64,000 nt of DNA from Cyclobacteriaceae bacterium (GTDB lineage Bacteria; Bacteroidota; Bacteroidia; Cytophagales; Cyclobacteriaceae): positions 62,001 through 126,000 of the forward strand of contig JANQSI010000010.1 of NCBI GenBank assembly GCA_028284125.1. The letters run 5' to 3'. Below, one piece after another: positions 44,196 through 53,179 of the stretch. Position numbers and translations under genes: made by a program. Each line of letters begins with the position of its first letter. Positions within the stretch are counted from its first letter, which is position 1. A model generated the notes under the pieces. It did not search any database. It had not been told where the DNA came from and was given only the letters and a program-made list of their open reading frames with translations.

Positions 44196-45143
44196 CTAAA
44201 GGGATTTTGATAGAGTCGTATGTCCATCGAGGTTTGTTATTCCCCAATTATCCAGTTCATCCTTTGTCCACAGGCCTGGGAAAAAGATTCTTCGCTGGTA
44301 CCTAGGGTGCATGTATTTCTGCCAGTCACTTCCTCCGGTCGCTTCACCACCACCCAAATATTTTTTCGCCGCGTTTAAGTGAGCCATTACCCAGAGCACA
44401 TTCACAGTATGATCATAATGTCGCATCGCATTCTGGAGTTGCAAATCTTTTCGTTCATCGTCAGGAAGTGATTGATACCTGGTCCAGAGATTCGATTGGT
44501 TATACTTCTTCATAAAAACGATAAAATCGTCCATGTATCGCTTCTCAAATAGGGTTATTAGCGTTGATTTTTCACCTGTTTTATGGTCTTTTCCAGCTGC
44601 CTGCCAATACAGATGATCATAAGCATGTTCAAAAGGAGTGTTGCGATCTATCGTCTCACGAAATCGGGCATCAATGAGATTGATCAGTTCCGTTGAAGCG
44701 AATTCAATCAGTCGATATTGAGCGCTTTGAAAACCGCTTGCGGGAGTAAGTGTGTTCCGAAACTTCATGTATTGCTCAACTTCCATGCCTTCACCCATTA
44801 CAGTAAAAGAGGATGAAAGCATATCGAAATACCGACTGATTCGATCGAGCTTTATAGAGAAGAATTCGGTGGTCACATGTTCATTTTCAGCTACCTGGTC
44901 AATTTCCCAAAGGATCATTTTGAAGAGAAGCTCATTCACCTGATGGTACATGATGAACACCATCTCATCCGGTTGATTCGTCCGTGGGATTTGAAGGTTA
45001 AGCAGGGCGTCTGTTTGAATGTAATCCCAGTAGGTGATAGGACGTGAATGAAGAAGTCCTTCGAGATGAACATTCACATCCTGACCAATAGACTCATACT
45101 TTTCTTTCAGTTGATCTAGAATATCTTCTTTCGAGTCTTTCAT
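44196..45143 (-). CDS. kynA: Tryptophan 2,3-dioxygenase
   Basis: 315 aa, heme dioxygenase opening the tryptophan ring to N-formylkynurenine. TYWDYIQTDALLNLQ and DEMVFIMYHQVNELLFKMIL are the signature (the H of YHQ corresponds to the distal His), followed by FRNTLTPASGFQSAQYRLIE and the substrate-binding loop EATGGSDWQKYM. FFPGLW is near the C-terminus. It is about 30 residues longer than the shortest bacterial TDOs. It starts 6 bp after the kmo stop on the same strand, forming a two-gene tryptophan degradation unit. Formamidase and kynureninase are not in the window. Confidence 0.95.
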   Translation of the reverse strand: MKDSKEDILDQLKEKYESIGQDVNVHLEGLLHSRPITYWDYIQTDALLNLQIPRTNQPDEMVFIMYHQVNELLFKMILWEIDQVAENEHVTTEFFSIKLDRISRYFDMLSSSFTVMGEGMEVEQYMKFRNTLTPASGFQSAQYRLIEFASTELINLIDARFRETIDRNTPFEHAYDHLYWQAAGKDHKTGEKSTLITLFEKRYMDDFIVFMKKYNQSNLWTRYQSLPDDERKDLQLQNAMRHYDHTVNVLWVMAHLNAAKKYLGGGEATGGSDWQKYMHPRYQRRIFFPGLWTKDELDNWGITNLDGHTTLSKSL

Positions 45144-45149
45144 AATTTC

Positions 45150-46499
45150 TCAATTATCGTCACCATAATATTCATGAATCAGGCCATCGATTTTCCCAGA
45201 TTCAAACAAGGCTGAGATGTCATTTTTTGCCATAATGTCCTTAATGAAAACATCTTGCTCCTTTCCTTTTTTGTATGCTTCTGCGTATGGTATATGACTG
45301 AAGGATACCTGTGAATAAAGTGGTAAATACTTCTCGGGATAAAGTTCAGAAATTCTTAGCTCAAATTTCTTTTGAAGTAAAAATTCCGGATCGCCTACAA
45401 AGTCCCTCATTACATAATAATTGTCTAATGAAAGATCCTGGACCGCATCACCATTTGGTTTACGAGAAATCTGGTATTCATCCAATATTTTTTTCCAGTC
45501 ATCTCCATGCTCCTGCATTAGTTCCCACATGACCGAACAATCTTCAAATCCACAATTCATGCCTTGGCCATAGAACGGAACGGTCGCATGTGCCGCATCA
45601 CCCATCAGTGCGACTTTACCATGCACCCAAGGATAACATCGAACAATCGCCAGCGAGGAAAGAGGATGATCCTCCCAAGTATCTGCCACGTCTGGCATTA
45701 ATTCATGAAAATCAGGAAAAGTGGATTTGAAAAATTGATCCACCTGATCTCGTGTTTTTAGATTTTCGAAAGAATTCTTATTCTCTTCAAAAGGCATGAA
45801 TAGGGTACAGGTGAAGGATCCATCTTCATTTGGAAGTGCAATCAACATAAAACGACCCCTTGGCCAGATATGTAGTGTGTTTTTCTCTAGTTTGTACGAG
45901 CCGTCCGCATTTGCTGGCAACAGGATTTCTCGATAACCGTCTTCAATGTATCGTTGCTCATAATTGAATCGATTGAGTTGTTGCATGCCTTTGTAACGCA
46001 CGGCAGAAAAGGCTCCATCTGTAGCAAACACCAGGTCGGATTGAACCTCAGATTTAGCTTTCGTTATGGTATTTTCAAAATAGACAATTCCATTTTCCAG
46101 GTCCACATCGGTGCATTGCTCATTGCAGTGGATCTCAGCGTTTCCAACCTTCTCCGCGATCTCCATCATTTTGGCATTAATGCCGCCACGTGAAACTGAA
46201 TAGATGGCTTGTCCTTCTTTGCCATAAGGTTGAAATGTAAGATTTCCTTCCAAATCGTGCATGGTCCGACCATACATTGGAATAGCGATTTTTCTTATCT
46301 CATCTGCTATCCCAACGGTGCTAAAAGCTTTCCAACCTCTTTCGGATAATGCCAGGTTTATGGATTTGCCAGCAGAAATATCGGCAGTTCGGATATCCGG
46401 TCTTTTTTCATAAATCTTGACCTTAAAACCAGCCTTTGACAAATAAACGGCCCAAAGTGAGCCAACTAAACCTGCACCAACAATAGTTGCTGTTTTCAT
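45150..46499 (-). CDS. kmo: Kynurenine 3-monooxygenase
   Basis: 449 aa FAD-dependent aromatic hydroxylase converting kynurenine to 3-hydroxykynurenine with NADPH and O2. The dinucleotide fold is VGAGLVGSLWAVYLSKAG, RTADISAGKSINLALSERG is a KMO hallmark, and LMGDAAHATVPFYGQGMNCG binds FAD ribose. The length and the GQGMNCGFEDC motif distinguish it from related UbiH-type enzymes. It is first in the unit with kynA; the 116-bp upstream region shows no clear -7 element. With kynA it would feed 3-hydroxykynurenine toward quinolinate/NAD or toward 3-hydroxyanthranilate catabolism. Confidence 0.96.
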   Translation of the reverse strand: MKTATIVGAGLVGSLWAVYLSKAGFKVKIYEKRPDIRTADISAGKSINLALSERGWKAFSTVGIADEIRKIAIPMYGRTMHDLEGNLTFQPYGKEGQAIYSVSRGGINAKMMEIAEKVGNAEIHCNEQCTDVDLENGIVYFENTITKAKSEVQSDLVFATDGAFSAVRYKGMQQLNRFNYEQRYIEDGYREILLPANADGSYKLEKNTLHIWPRGRFMLIALPNEDGSFTCTLFMPFEENKNSFENLKTRDQVDQFFKSTFPDFHELMPDVADTWEDHPLSSLAIVRCYPWVHGKVALMGDAAHATVPFYGQGMNCGFEDCSVMWELMQEHGDDWKKILDEYQISRKPNGDAVQDLSLDNYYVMRDFVGDPEFLLQKKFELRISELYPEKYLPLYSQVSFSHIPYAEAYKKGKEQDVFIKDIMAKNDISALFESGKIDGLIHEYYGDDN

Positions 46500-46615
46500 G
46501 TATTATTCCTCCATACCGAATGTTTAGTAAGGTTGTAATTCGGTTTCGAGGTGAATATAGTACGTATCTTTTTTTTGGATCAAATAATTATAAAACGGAA
46601 TCATCAAACTGATCT

Positions 46616-47035
46616 CTAAAGGTTGGGAAGATCGACTTTTTTCCCTAACGAATACGAACCACTTCCGAAAACAAAGTAGACTAATAACAGGAACAGAACC
46701 ATGCTCGCAAGTTCGATGGATTGACCACCCATAACGAGACTTCTATCGCTTACTATGAAAACTGCTCCTAAGAGAATAGGGATTTGGAAGAATGCACCAA
46801 CCCGAGTGAAGATGCCCAACGCAATCAATAATCCGCCGAGTAGGTGTCCGATGGTGATGTAAGAAAACCAGATAAATAAGTCATGACCGCCTGCTAGCTC
46901 AAGCAATGCTTCCGGGTTAGACATTAAAACGATTCCTCTTACAAACAAGGCGGCTCCAAGAAAAACCCGAATGAATGAATAAGCAACATTTGGGTGATCT
47001 GCTAGCCATTCCAGAATTTCATTGATTTTTTTCAT
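46616..47035 (-). CDS. DoxX family membrane protein
   Basis: 139 aa with four TM helices: VAYSFIRVFLGAALFVRGIV, FIWFSYITIGHLLGGLLIAL, FQIPILLGAVFIV and ELASMVLFLLLVYFVFG. The order and Gly/Arg positions (FLGAALFVRG, GLLIALGIFTRVGA) match DoxX/DoxD-like proteins, some of which take part in thiosulfate:quinone oxidoreductase or antioxidant complexes. The C-terminal stretch is cytoplasmic. It is the last minus-strand gene of the respiratory block but is separated from the multiheme cytochrome gene by a strong terminator, so it probably has its own promoter. Confidence 0.82.
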   Translation of the reverse strand: MKKINEILEWLADHPNVAYSFIRVFLGAALFVRGIVLMSNPEALLELAGGHDLFIWFSYITIGHLLGGLLIALGIFTRVGAFFQIPILLGAVFIVSDRSLVMGGQSIELASMVLFLLLVYFVFGSGSYSLGKKVDLPNL

Positions 47036-47140
47036 GTTTGATATAATTAGTACTTAGTTCATTATAAAGTTACGAGATAGTGTCATTAATTGGTCAGTAG
47101 GGTGGTGATAACTCTCCGATTTCTAATGATACCTATTATT

Positions 47141-47173
47141 CATAAAAACGGCTGCTCAATTTTTGAGCAGCCG
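47141..47173 (-). terminator. Rho-independent terminator after multiheme cytochrome gene
   Basis: CGGCTGCTCAA (47149-47159) pairs perfectly with TTGAGCAGCCG (47163-47173) around a 3-base loop, an 11-bp GC-rich stem. On the minus strand the stem is followed by TTTTTATG. It lies 25 bp past the stop of the multiheme cytochrome gene and separates it from doxX. Confidence 0.85.
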
Positions 47174-47197
47174 CAATCAAGATCATTTATTCCATGA

Positions 47198-48292
47198 CTA
47201 TTGAATTGCTTCAATAGAGTTGGTCAATAAAGCTTCTGTGTAAGCAGGGTTATGTACCCCAAAGCTTCTATCTTCAAGAAGTCCTACCCAGTTGAAGAAA
47301 GCCTGTGCCTGAGCCATGGTATGAGTTGCTACAACAGGATGGAATCCATCACTTTTGAGAACTTCTACAATATCTCCGGTCTCCGGATCAAGCTCAAACT
47401 CGACAGAGACATCTTCTACTATAACACCTTGTGCTACTAGTAGGCCCTCTAGAACATCAAGTTGTGCCGCTATGTCAGTCATTGTACTTCCTATATCAAA
47501 ATCTGTAGCGCCTGCGTGGCAAGTAGTACAGCTGTTGACATTTGGATTAAAAGTGTGACCACCTGTACCGGCATCATAATCTCCCATGTGGCATCCGGTA
47601 CAACCAATGGTCATGTGAGCAAAAGTCTCTCCACCTGATGTCATGCCAGGAGAAGGATAGCTTGCTGAACCTGCAATCTCCGCAAATCCAGCTCCATACA
47701 ATGTATTCGATTGTGCTCCATGGTGTGGACCATAGTGTTGACTTGTAATGGTGAAATCAGTTCCTGGATTGGTAGTATTTGGTTCTGCTCTTCTAGATTG
47801 GTGACAGTTGGCACATAAGTTACCATTTCCAAAATCGGCAACAACACTGTTGTCAAATTTGAAGGCGACTGGATCATCGAGTCTTAAGGCATAGTCAACT
47901 GCCTCAAAAGTTGAATGAATATCATGACAAGTTGCGCATTCCCATGCAGATGGAGAAACAATATCTCCTTCAACATCTCCGGTGGCAACAAATTCCAAAA
48001 ATCCCTCGTGTGAGTGACATTCGGCACAAAAGGCTCTTCCGCCTGCATAACTTACGGCTACTTCACCGCCGCTATGCACGGATTCTACAAATTGTTGATT
48101 TACGGCTTGGATATTGCCGTCAGAGTGACACGAGAGACAGGTGACATTGCCATCTATTCCATCCATTCCATCCATTCCGTCAATGCCATCAGCTCCAGCA
48201 GGACCCATAGGGCCTTCACAACCAACAATAAGAACAAAAGCTATGGCTAAGGCGCCTATAGCTGAAAATTGGTTTGAAATCTTTGCTTTCAT
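47198..48292 (-). CDS. Six-heme c-type cytochrome lipoprotein with collagen-like linker
   Basis: 364 aa. The leader ends in a lipobox IVGC (Cys ~25), then a collagen-like Gly-X-Y stretch (GPMGPAGADGIDGMDGMDG) acts as a spacer. Six CxxCH motifs follow: CLSCH, CAECH, CATCH, CANCH, CTGCH and CTTCH, with several extra His as axial ligands (SHEGF, DIHSTF, QHYGPHHG). A heme-free C-terminal helical part (~270-364) includes AQAQAFFNWVGLLEDRSFG. It is a membrane-anchored periplasmic or surface electron carrier. A CRP/FNR-like box lies 117 bp upstream and the ResB-CcsA heme-attachment gene follows on the same strand, consistent with anaerobic respiration. The electron acceptor is unknown. Confidence 0.9.
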   Translation of the reverse strand: MKAKISNQFSAIGALAIAFVLIVGCEGPMGPAGADGIDGMDGMDGIDGNVTCLSCHSDGNIQAVNQQFVESVHSGGEVAVSYAGGRAFCAECHSHEGFLEFVATGDVEGDIVSPSAWECATCHDIHSTFEAVDYALRLDDPVAFKFDNSVVADFGNGNLCANCHQSRRAEPNTTNPGTDFTITSQHYGPHHGAQSNTLYGAGFAEIAGSASYPSPGMTSGGETFAHMTIGCTGCHMGDYDAGTGGHTFNPNVNSCTTCHAGATDFDIGSTMTDIAAQLDVLEGLLVAQGVIVEDVSVEFELDPETGDIVEVLKSDGFHPVVATHTMAQAQAFFNWVGLLEDRSFGVHNPAYTEALLTNSIEAIQ

Positions 48293-48408
48293 GACCTGAT
48301 AGTTTAATATGAATAATGATCTAATTTTCTGTTCCGAGTAACAATTCGCAACATCAGCAATTACGTTATTGCTTCCATAAAAACAAATGACATATATTTT
48401 TTTTGCTA

Positions 48409-48420
48409 TGATCTTTATCA
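48409..48420. promoter_or_regulatory. CRP/FNR-like box TGAT-N4-ATCA
   Basis: TGATCTTTATCA lies in the 196-bp region upstream of the multiheme cytochrome gene (start 48292), 117 bp from the start codon. It is one of seven TGAY-N4-RTCA palindromes in the respiratory block. Confidence 0.5.
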
Positions 48421-48488
48421 GGTCTGCAGAATTTGATGTTCAGATCACCGAATATCGATCCTAATTTATTGAAGTTTGGATGGCCTGA

Positions 48489-51400
48489 TTAGGCTCCCTG
48501 TAAGTTTGCAGGAGTTATTTTATTTGCTCGTGTCAACTTGTAACCATTGGCGGCAGCAAGCGCACTTACGGTTCCGATAATAGCTAGCAGGTAATAAACA
48601 AAAGTAGGAATTGGCACCGGATCTCCCTGAGCGTAGGAATGCAGTCCTGATAAGTAAAAATTTACACCGAAGTAGGTCATCAGAATGGTGCTGAACCCGA
48701 TCAATGAGAAAAAGTTGAAGGAGAATTGACTTCTGACACCGGGAATAAGGTGCATGTGAAGAATGAATGAATAGGTAATAATGGATACTAATGTCCACGT
48801 CTCTTTTGGATCCCATCCCCAATAACGACCCCATGATTCGTTAGCCCAGATCCCACCAAGAAAATTTCCAATGATGATCAGAACTAACCCTATCATTAAT
48901 GCCATCTCAACGATGATTGAGAGCTCTTCGATGATAAGGTTGACTCTTTCCAAATTTTTTCTATTTCTGAAAATCATGATGCATAGATTCATGAATGCTA
49001 GCATGGCTCCAAGTCCTAAGAATCCATAACTGGCAGTAATGGTGGCCACATGTATGGTCAGCCAGTAGGATTTGAGAACAGGAACCAGGTTGGTGATTTC
49101 CGGATTCATCCAACTCATGTGAGCGGTTAACAGTGTAATACCTGCCAATAAGGAAGTCACCGCCAATGCCATCGTGGATTTTTTCATAAAGATCAGCCCG
49201 GAAAGCACAGTAACCCACGAGATGTACAACATCGATTCGTATCCATTACTCCATGGTGCATGACCGGAAAGATACCAGCGTAGAATAAGACCAAATGTTT
49301 GAGCCAAGAATGCCATAAAGAGAATGCCAGCAAATAGTCGGATGATACGCTTGAATTGGTATTGGGGCTTAAAAATCTGTATGAAGAATAAGCCTGTTAG
49401 CAATATTCCCATTAACAGGTATATTGGGAAAAGGCTTTTAAAAATGTTGGTTCGATTATAAAATATCTCCAAACTCACTTTTCGATCTGATAGCGCGATC
49501 GCTCTTCCGACATCTTTTTGGTAATCCGAAATGTTTTTTAGGGCCTTATCAGCCTGCTCATATTGATTCGTAATTTTGGCATTTATCAGATGTCTTATGT
49601 AGGTGGTATACAAACTATCGTCTCTGATTTGATTGATTGCCATTTCGTATTTTTCAGGAATTCCCCAGGTATTGTTAGGATGGAAAGGAATTGGAAAAAT
49701 TCGCAAAATTGATCCGTCAATAGCCATTGTGAAAACATTGACACGTTCATCAACATTAATGAGCTCTTTGTCAAATTTTGTCCTTAACGCAGGTTTTTTG
49801 ATGTAAGCTGCATTCACCTCGTTGGAGAGTTTGTACACACCTTGTTGGGAGAAAAAATCAATATACCTGGCGTAATCTCCTTCAATGCCAATGAGATCTC
49901 TCAGTTCCTCATGTCCAACCTTAATCATTGGTTTCTTGATCCAATTGACATTTTTTGTTACTATTTCAAGGAAGATTTGATCTGCTGTGAAACCCTCATA
50001 AGAATCTTTCTTGTAGATTTTCACCAGCATTTCGGTAGCCATTGTATTGATCGGCATCATTCTTCCTTGTGGACTTTGGATTTGCAATCTTCCAAAAGCA
50101 GCTGCGTGCTCTTTACTGGCTTCAGGTAGGCCCGCCATTGGCTGTGCGGAAGTATTTTGTGTTCCAAAAATGAACGCTAAGAAAACCACTCCAGCAACCA
50201 ATTCTTTTCTTCTTTTTCTAATGATGTCGAATTGCCAGAGGAGTCCAGAAAATCTAGTTCTCTTAGTGAAGAACGTCACGATTAGACTTCCGAACAGAAG
50301 AAAATAACCGAAGTATGTAACCAATGTTCCCCAGTAATCTTTGTTAACTGAAAGTACTGTTCCTAACTCATCCTGGTGGTAAGAAGATTGATAAAATCGA
50401 TATCCTTTGTACGAGAGAATGTTGTTCATGAAGATCCTGTAAGGCCTGTTAACGTTTGCTTCTTCGTCTATTAAAACTATTTCGCTGGCAAAGGAGGACG
50501 GGCTATTGGATCCGGGATATCGGTCCAATTGGAACTTCACCAACTTCAAGGAAAATGGAAGCTGAAGAGGTAAATTGCCTATGGTAACTTCGACGTTTTT
50601 GTCTCCTACAGTTATGTATCTAGGTTGGTTAAATTGAAGAAAAGTTTCTGTTTCATTCAAGCTGACATTAATGATTTTTGATCCCTGGTTCTCTTGATCG
50701 GAAGGTACATATTTCAAGAAAGCATTTTCAATGTATTCTACGAGTATGACTGACATACCCGAAAACTTGTAAGATGCAGCTTGTTGGAAAGGAACAAACT
50801 TGCTGTGCGAGGGCTTTTCTGGATCTCTTACTGTTGATTGGTAGTTTAATGGTAATCTTATCATTGGTCCTTCAGGACTGTTCACAATATGAACGTTTTG
50901 AACGATTGTGGTATCACCAAAACTGATGCCGAGACCATGAACTAATTCGGATTCTCCTTCTTTTACATATACCTCATGTGTTTCATTATCGTGAGCTACA
51001 ATTAAGCTTACAATTGGTGATCCGATGTGTGAGCGAACGAGCTTCTTCTTAGCATTGTCTAGGTAATTGTTGATCGTAAAATTCATCTCATTCCCGTCAA
51101 CTGAAATTTTTTTATTGTAAAAATCCTTGTTCTTGGTTGACAGCATGATCCTTTCCCGGATTATTTCTTGGCCTGTATTGATAGTCAGGTAAGTGTCCGT
51201 GGTAGTAAAGGTGTTCACGGTCTGGCCATTCCTAATGTGCATAAGACCTTCAAACCCGACATATCTAGTCAGACCAGCACCTATGATAATGATGATAAGT
51301 GCCAGATGTATTAGGAGTATATTGAATTGGCTTTTGCGGTATAATTTTCGAGTGAAAATCATTCCGCTGAAATTGACAACCATTAGTAGCATTAGTATTT

Positions 51401-51578
51401 CAAACCACTTCGCATTGTAAATAAGCATTTTAGCGGTTGTAGCATCATAATCATTTTCTACGAATGTGGCATAACCGATAGCTGCGGCAAAAATGATGAG
51501 CAAGAGACCCATAAAAGCTCCAGAAAATAAAAACTTAAAGGCTCTCATGTATATAGGGTTGGATTTTTGGATGTTCAT
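48489..51578 (-). CDS. ccsBA: Cytochrome c biogenesis protein, ResB-CcsA fusion
   Basis: 1029 aa, the fused form of system II heme-attachment proteins typical of Bacteroidota. The N-terminal ResB/CcsB-like half (~1-460) has TM helices and a large periplasmic loop (KNKDFYNKKISVDGNEMNF, YRFYQSSYH). A linker ~470-680 follows, and the CcsA half (~685-1020) has about eight TMs with the heme-handling WWD motif WGRYWGWDPKETW and conserved His in SGHAPWSNGYESM and TLLTAHMSW. It transports heme across the membrane and attaches it to CxxCH. The start at 51578 (MNIQKSNPIYM) or 51545 is uncertain. An FNR-like box lies 95-110 bp upstream, and the surrounding cytochrome genes are its likely substrates. Confidence 0.93.
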   Translation of the reverse strand: MNIQKSNPIYMRAFKFLFSGAFMGLLLIIFAAAIGYATFVENDYDATTAKMLIYNAKWFEILMLLMVVNFSGMIFTRKLYRKSQFNILLIHLALIIIIIGAGLTRYVGFEGLMHIRNGQTVNTFTTTDTYLTINTGQEIIRERIMLSTKNKDFYNKKISVDGNEMNFTINNYLDNAKKKLVRSHIGSPIVSLIVAHDNETHEVYVKEGESELVHGLGISFGDTTIVQNVHIVNSPEGPMIRLPLNYQSTVRDPEKPSHSKFVPFQQAASYKFSGMSVILVEYIENAFLKYVPSDQENQGSKIINVSLNETETFLQFNQPRYITVGDKNVEVTIGNLPLQLPFSLKLVKFQLDRYPGSNSPSSFASEIVLIDEEANVNRPYRIFMNNILSYKGYRFYQSSYHQDELGTVLSVNKDYWGTLVTYFGYFLLFGSLIVTFFTKRTRFSGLLWQFDIIRKRRKELVAGVVFLAFIFGTQNTSAQPMAGLPEASKEHAAAFGRLQIQSPQGRMMPINTMATEMLVKIYKKDSYEGFTADQIFLEIVTKNVNWIKKPMIKVGHEELRDLIGIEGDYARYIDFFSQQGVYKLSNEVNAAYIKKPALRTKFDKELINVDERVNVFTMAIDGSILRIFPIPFHPNNTWGIPEKYEMAINQIRDDSLYTTYIRHLINAKITNQYEQADKALKNISDYQKDVGRAIALSDRKVSLEIFYNRTNIFKSLFPIYLLMGILLTGLFFIQIFKPQYQFKRIIRLFAGILFMAFLAQTFGLILRWYLSGHAPWSNGYESMLYISWVTVLSGLIFMKKSTMALAVTSLLAGITLLTAHMSWMNPEITNLVPVLKSYWLTIHVATITASYGFLGLGAMLAFMNLCIMIFRNRKNLERVNLIIEELSIIVEMALMIGLVLIIIGNFLGGIWANESWGRYWGWDPKETWTLVSIITYSFILHMHLIPGVRSQFSFNFFSLIGFSTILMTYFGVNFYLSGLHSYAQGDPVPIPTFVYYLLAIIGTVSALAAANGYKLTRANKITPANLQGA

Positions 51579-51672
51579 GCAGTTAGTGGGTTACGACTTT
51601 TAAAAACGATCATGAATTAGGCTGTTTTCAGCTGAATTACTCCGTAAATTTCAAGTTTTGACTTTGGTTCAA

Positions 51673-51688
51673 AATGACTTGGGTCATT
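51673..51688. promoter_or_regulatory. CRP/FNR-like box AATGAC-N4-GTCATT
   Basis: A perfect 6+6 inverted repeat, AATGAC-TTGG-GTCATT, in the 245-bp region between the ccsBA start and the terminator of the upstream operon. It belongs to the TGAY-N4-RTCA group found throughout this block. Confidence 0.55.
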
Positions 51689-51770
51689 ACAAATCCTGTT
51701 ATTAATCAAACTGTAATGGAAGGGGATGCCTTGAATCGCTATACCTTATTGGCTACTGTTTGAACATAAA

Positions 51771-51796
51771 AAAAGAGAGAACCATGTCTCTCTTTT
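51771..51796 (-). terminator. Rho-independent terminator of the NrfCD operon
   Basis: AAAAGAGAGA (51771-51780) pairs with TCTCTCTTTT (51787-51796) around a 6-base loop, 28 bp after the stop of the cytochrome gene at 51824. On the minus strand the stem runs into a seven-T tract (51773-51767), the normal terminator shape. It separates the NrfCD operon from ccsBA. Confidence 0.8.
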
Positions 51797-51823
51797 CTAA
51801 TATTTCAAACTAAGATATTCGCT

Positions 51824-52231
51824 TCATTCTAGTGTGCGGATGTAGTTGATCACCATCCAGCGATCTTCTTCATCTCCAATTTTCTTCTCGAAGTTTGGCA
51901 TTTCATCTCTTCCGATAAATGATTTGTAATACAGTTCACCATCTGTTTGTTCCAGAACTTCTTCAAGTGTCAGGTCTCTCATTTCAGTCTCTAACTCTGC
52001 GGCTTTGTTGCCATCACCGTATCCTTCTTTACCATGGCAGGATCTGCAGTGCTTCTTATATAATTCTTCACCTATTCCATCTACATCCTCACCGGGATAC
52101 TCGTTTTCCATGGTTTTATATTTGGCTGGCACTTCCCATGGTTCTTGAGGGCTTGTGAATGCCACAAACAATGAAAAAATGAATGCAGCTCCTGAGCTAA
52201 GGGCCAGAAATGATTTTATTTTCTTTTTCAT
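51824..52231 (-). CDS. Monoheme cytochrome c
   Basis: 135 aa with an N-terminal signal/anchor (FLALSSGAAFIFSLFVAFTS). There is one heme site, CRSCHGKEGYGDGNKA, an axial Met candidate in RDEMPNFEKKIG, and a C-terminal helix DRWMVINYIRTLE that packs on the heme; this is the standard class I layout. It is a periplasmic electron carrier, last gene of the NrfCD operon and followed by a terminator. It probably accepts electrons from the NrfD/Fe-S complex and passes them to a terminal reductase or oxidase. Confidence 0.92.
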   Translation of the reverse strand: MKKKIKSFLALSSGAAFIFSLFVAFTSPQEPWEVPAKYKTMENEYPGEDVDGIGEELYKKHCRSCHGKEGYGDGNKAAELETEMRDLTLEEVLEQTDGELYYKSFIGRDEMPNFEKKIGDEEDRWMVINYIRTLE

Positions 52232-52291
52232 TCTATTAACTGTTTAAGATTTATAATATCTGTGTCGCTTTATTAAATATTGTCGGTTGCT

Positions 52292-53179
52292 TTAATCATT
52301 TGCTAGTTTCTTAATCTGGTAAACTTTATAGACGGCCAATAGAAAGTTGAACCAAGCACCAAATAGAATTACAGCAACTGAAATGATCATCCACAACGGG
52401 GCTGAATCTCCAAAAAGCGAACGGTCATTGGAAGCTATGGAGTAATCAACAGCTGTTCCCCAATCAATGTCGGCAGTTTTGGTAATAGTCCCATAGTCAT
52501 CATGTTCGTCCAGTTTGACAACTACAGTTATCATGCCAGAAGAATCGCCGGGGATATTATCCGGAAACTCCATTGAGGCGATTCCTTCTTCATCCGTTTC
52601 GGCCTCTTCTAAAAACAAAGTATTGTACAAACGTTTGACTCCCATGTTCACATCAATTTCTTCTATCGGTAATTTGTTTCCCTCATTATCTAGTTCAAAT
52701 GCTTCTACTTCTACATATTTGACAGAATCAATAATATTCAGTGAAACCTCAAGATTGAGGTCTAGAAATTCAATCTTCCTTTTTGACGCTCTGAGCGAGT
52801 CGTTTCCATTGTAGTTTACATTGATCACAACATAACCTTCTTCATTTTTTGGAAAGGAATAGTCTGGTTCAACATAAAGTGCTGTTTCACCTTGTGAATC
52901 AGTAATCAATGTTGCCAATTCCAATGTACTGTCTGCGGCCACCGTTGAGACAATAACCTCACTGTTTTGGACACCACTGATTGACTTGCCTTTACCTTGA
53001 GTAAGAATGATCGATATTTTTTTATTGTTGTTGGGCAACTTTTCGTAATACGCTTTCAGCCGGGTACGTTCTTTTTTCTGCGCATTTACTGGGGCTGCCG
53101 TACTAAACAAAATGCAGCCGACTAAAATCAGCGGAGATACCAGCTGCATGATTTGATTGTTGAAAATTGTTTTCATCAT
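52292..53179 (-). CDS. Membrane-anchored Ig-like protein of the NrfCD operon
   Basis: 295 aa, unrecognised family. A signal peptide (LVSPLILVGCILFSTAAPVNAQ) precedes a beta-rich periplasmic region of two or three Ig-like repeats (ISIILTQGKGKSISGVQNSE, ATLITDSQGETALYVEP, DEEGIASMEFPDNIPGD) and one C-terminal TM (WMIISVAVILFGAWFNFLLA) with a short basic tail. The start overlaps the NrfD stop by four bases, so it is translationally coupled and probably an accessory subunit that docks the cytochrome to the membrane complex; that role is inference. I see no heme or metal motif. Confidence 0.6.
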   Translation of the reverse strand: MMKTIFNNQIMQLVSPLILVGCILFSTAAPVNAQKKERTRLKAYYEKLPNNNKKISIILTQGKGKSISGVQNSEVIVSTVAADSTLELATLITDSQGETALYVEPDYSFPKNEEGYVVINVNYNGNDSLRASKRKIEFLDLNLEVSLNIIDSVKYVEVEAFELDNEGNKLPIEEIDVNMGVKRLYNTLFLEEAETDEEGIASMEFPDNIPGDSSGMITVVVKLDEHDDYGTITKTADIDWGTAVDYSIASNDRSLFGDSAPLWMIISVAVILFGAWFNFLLAVYKVYQIKKLAND

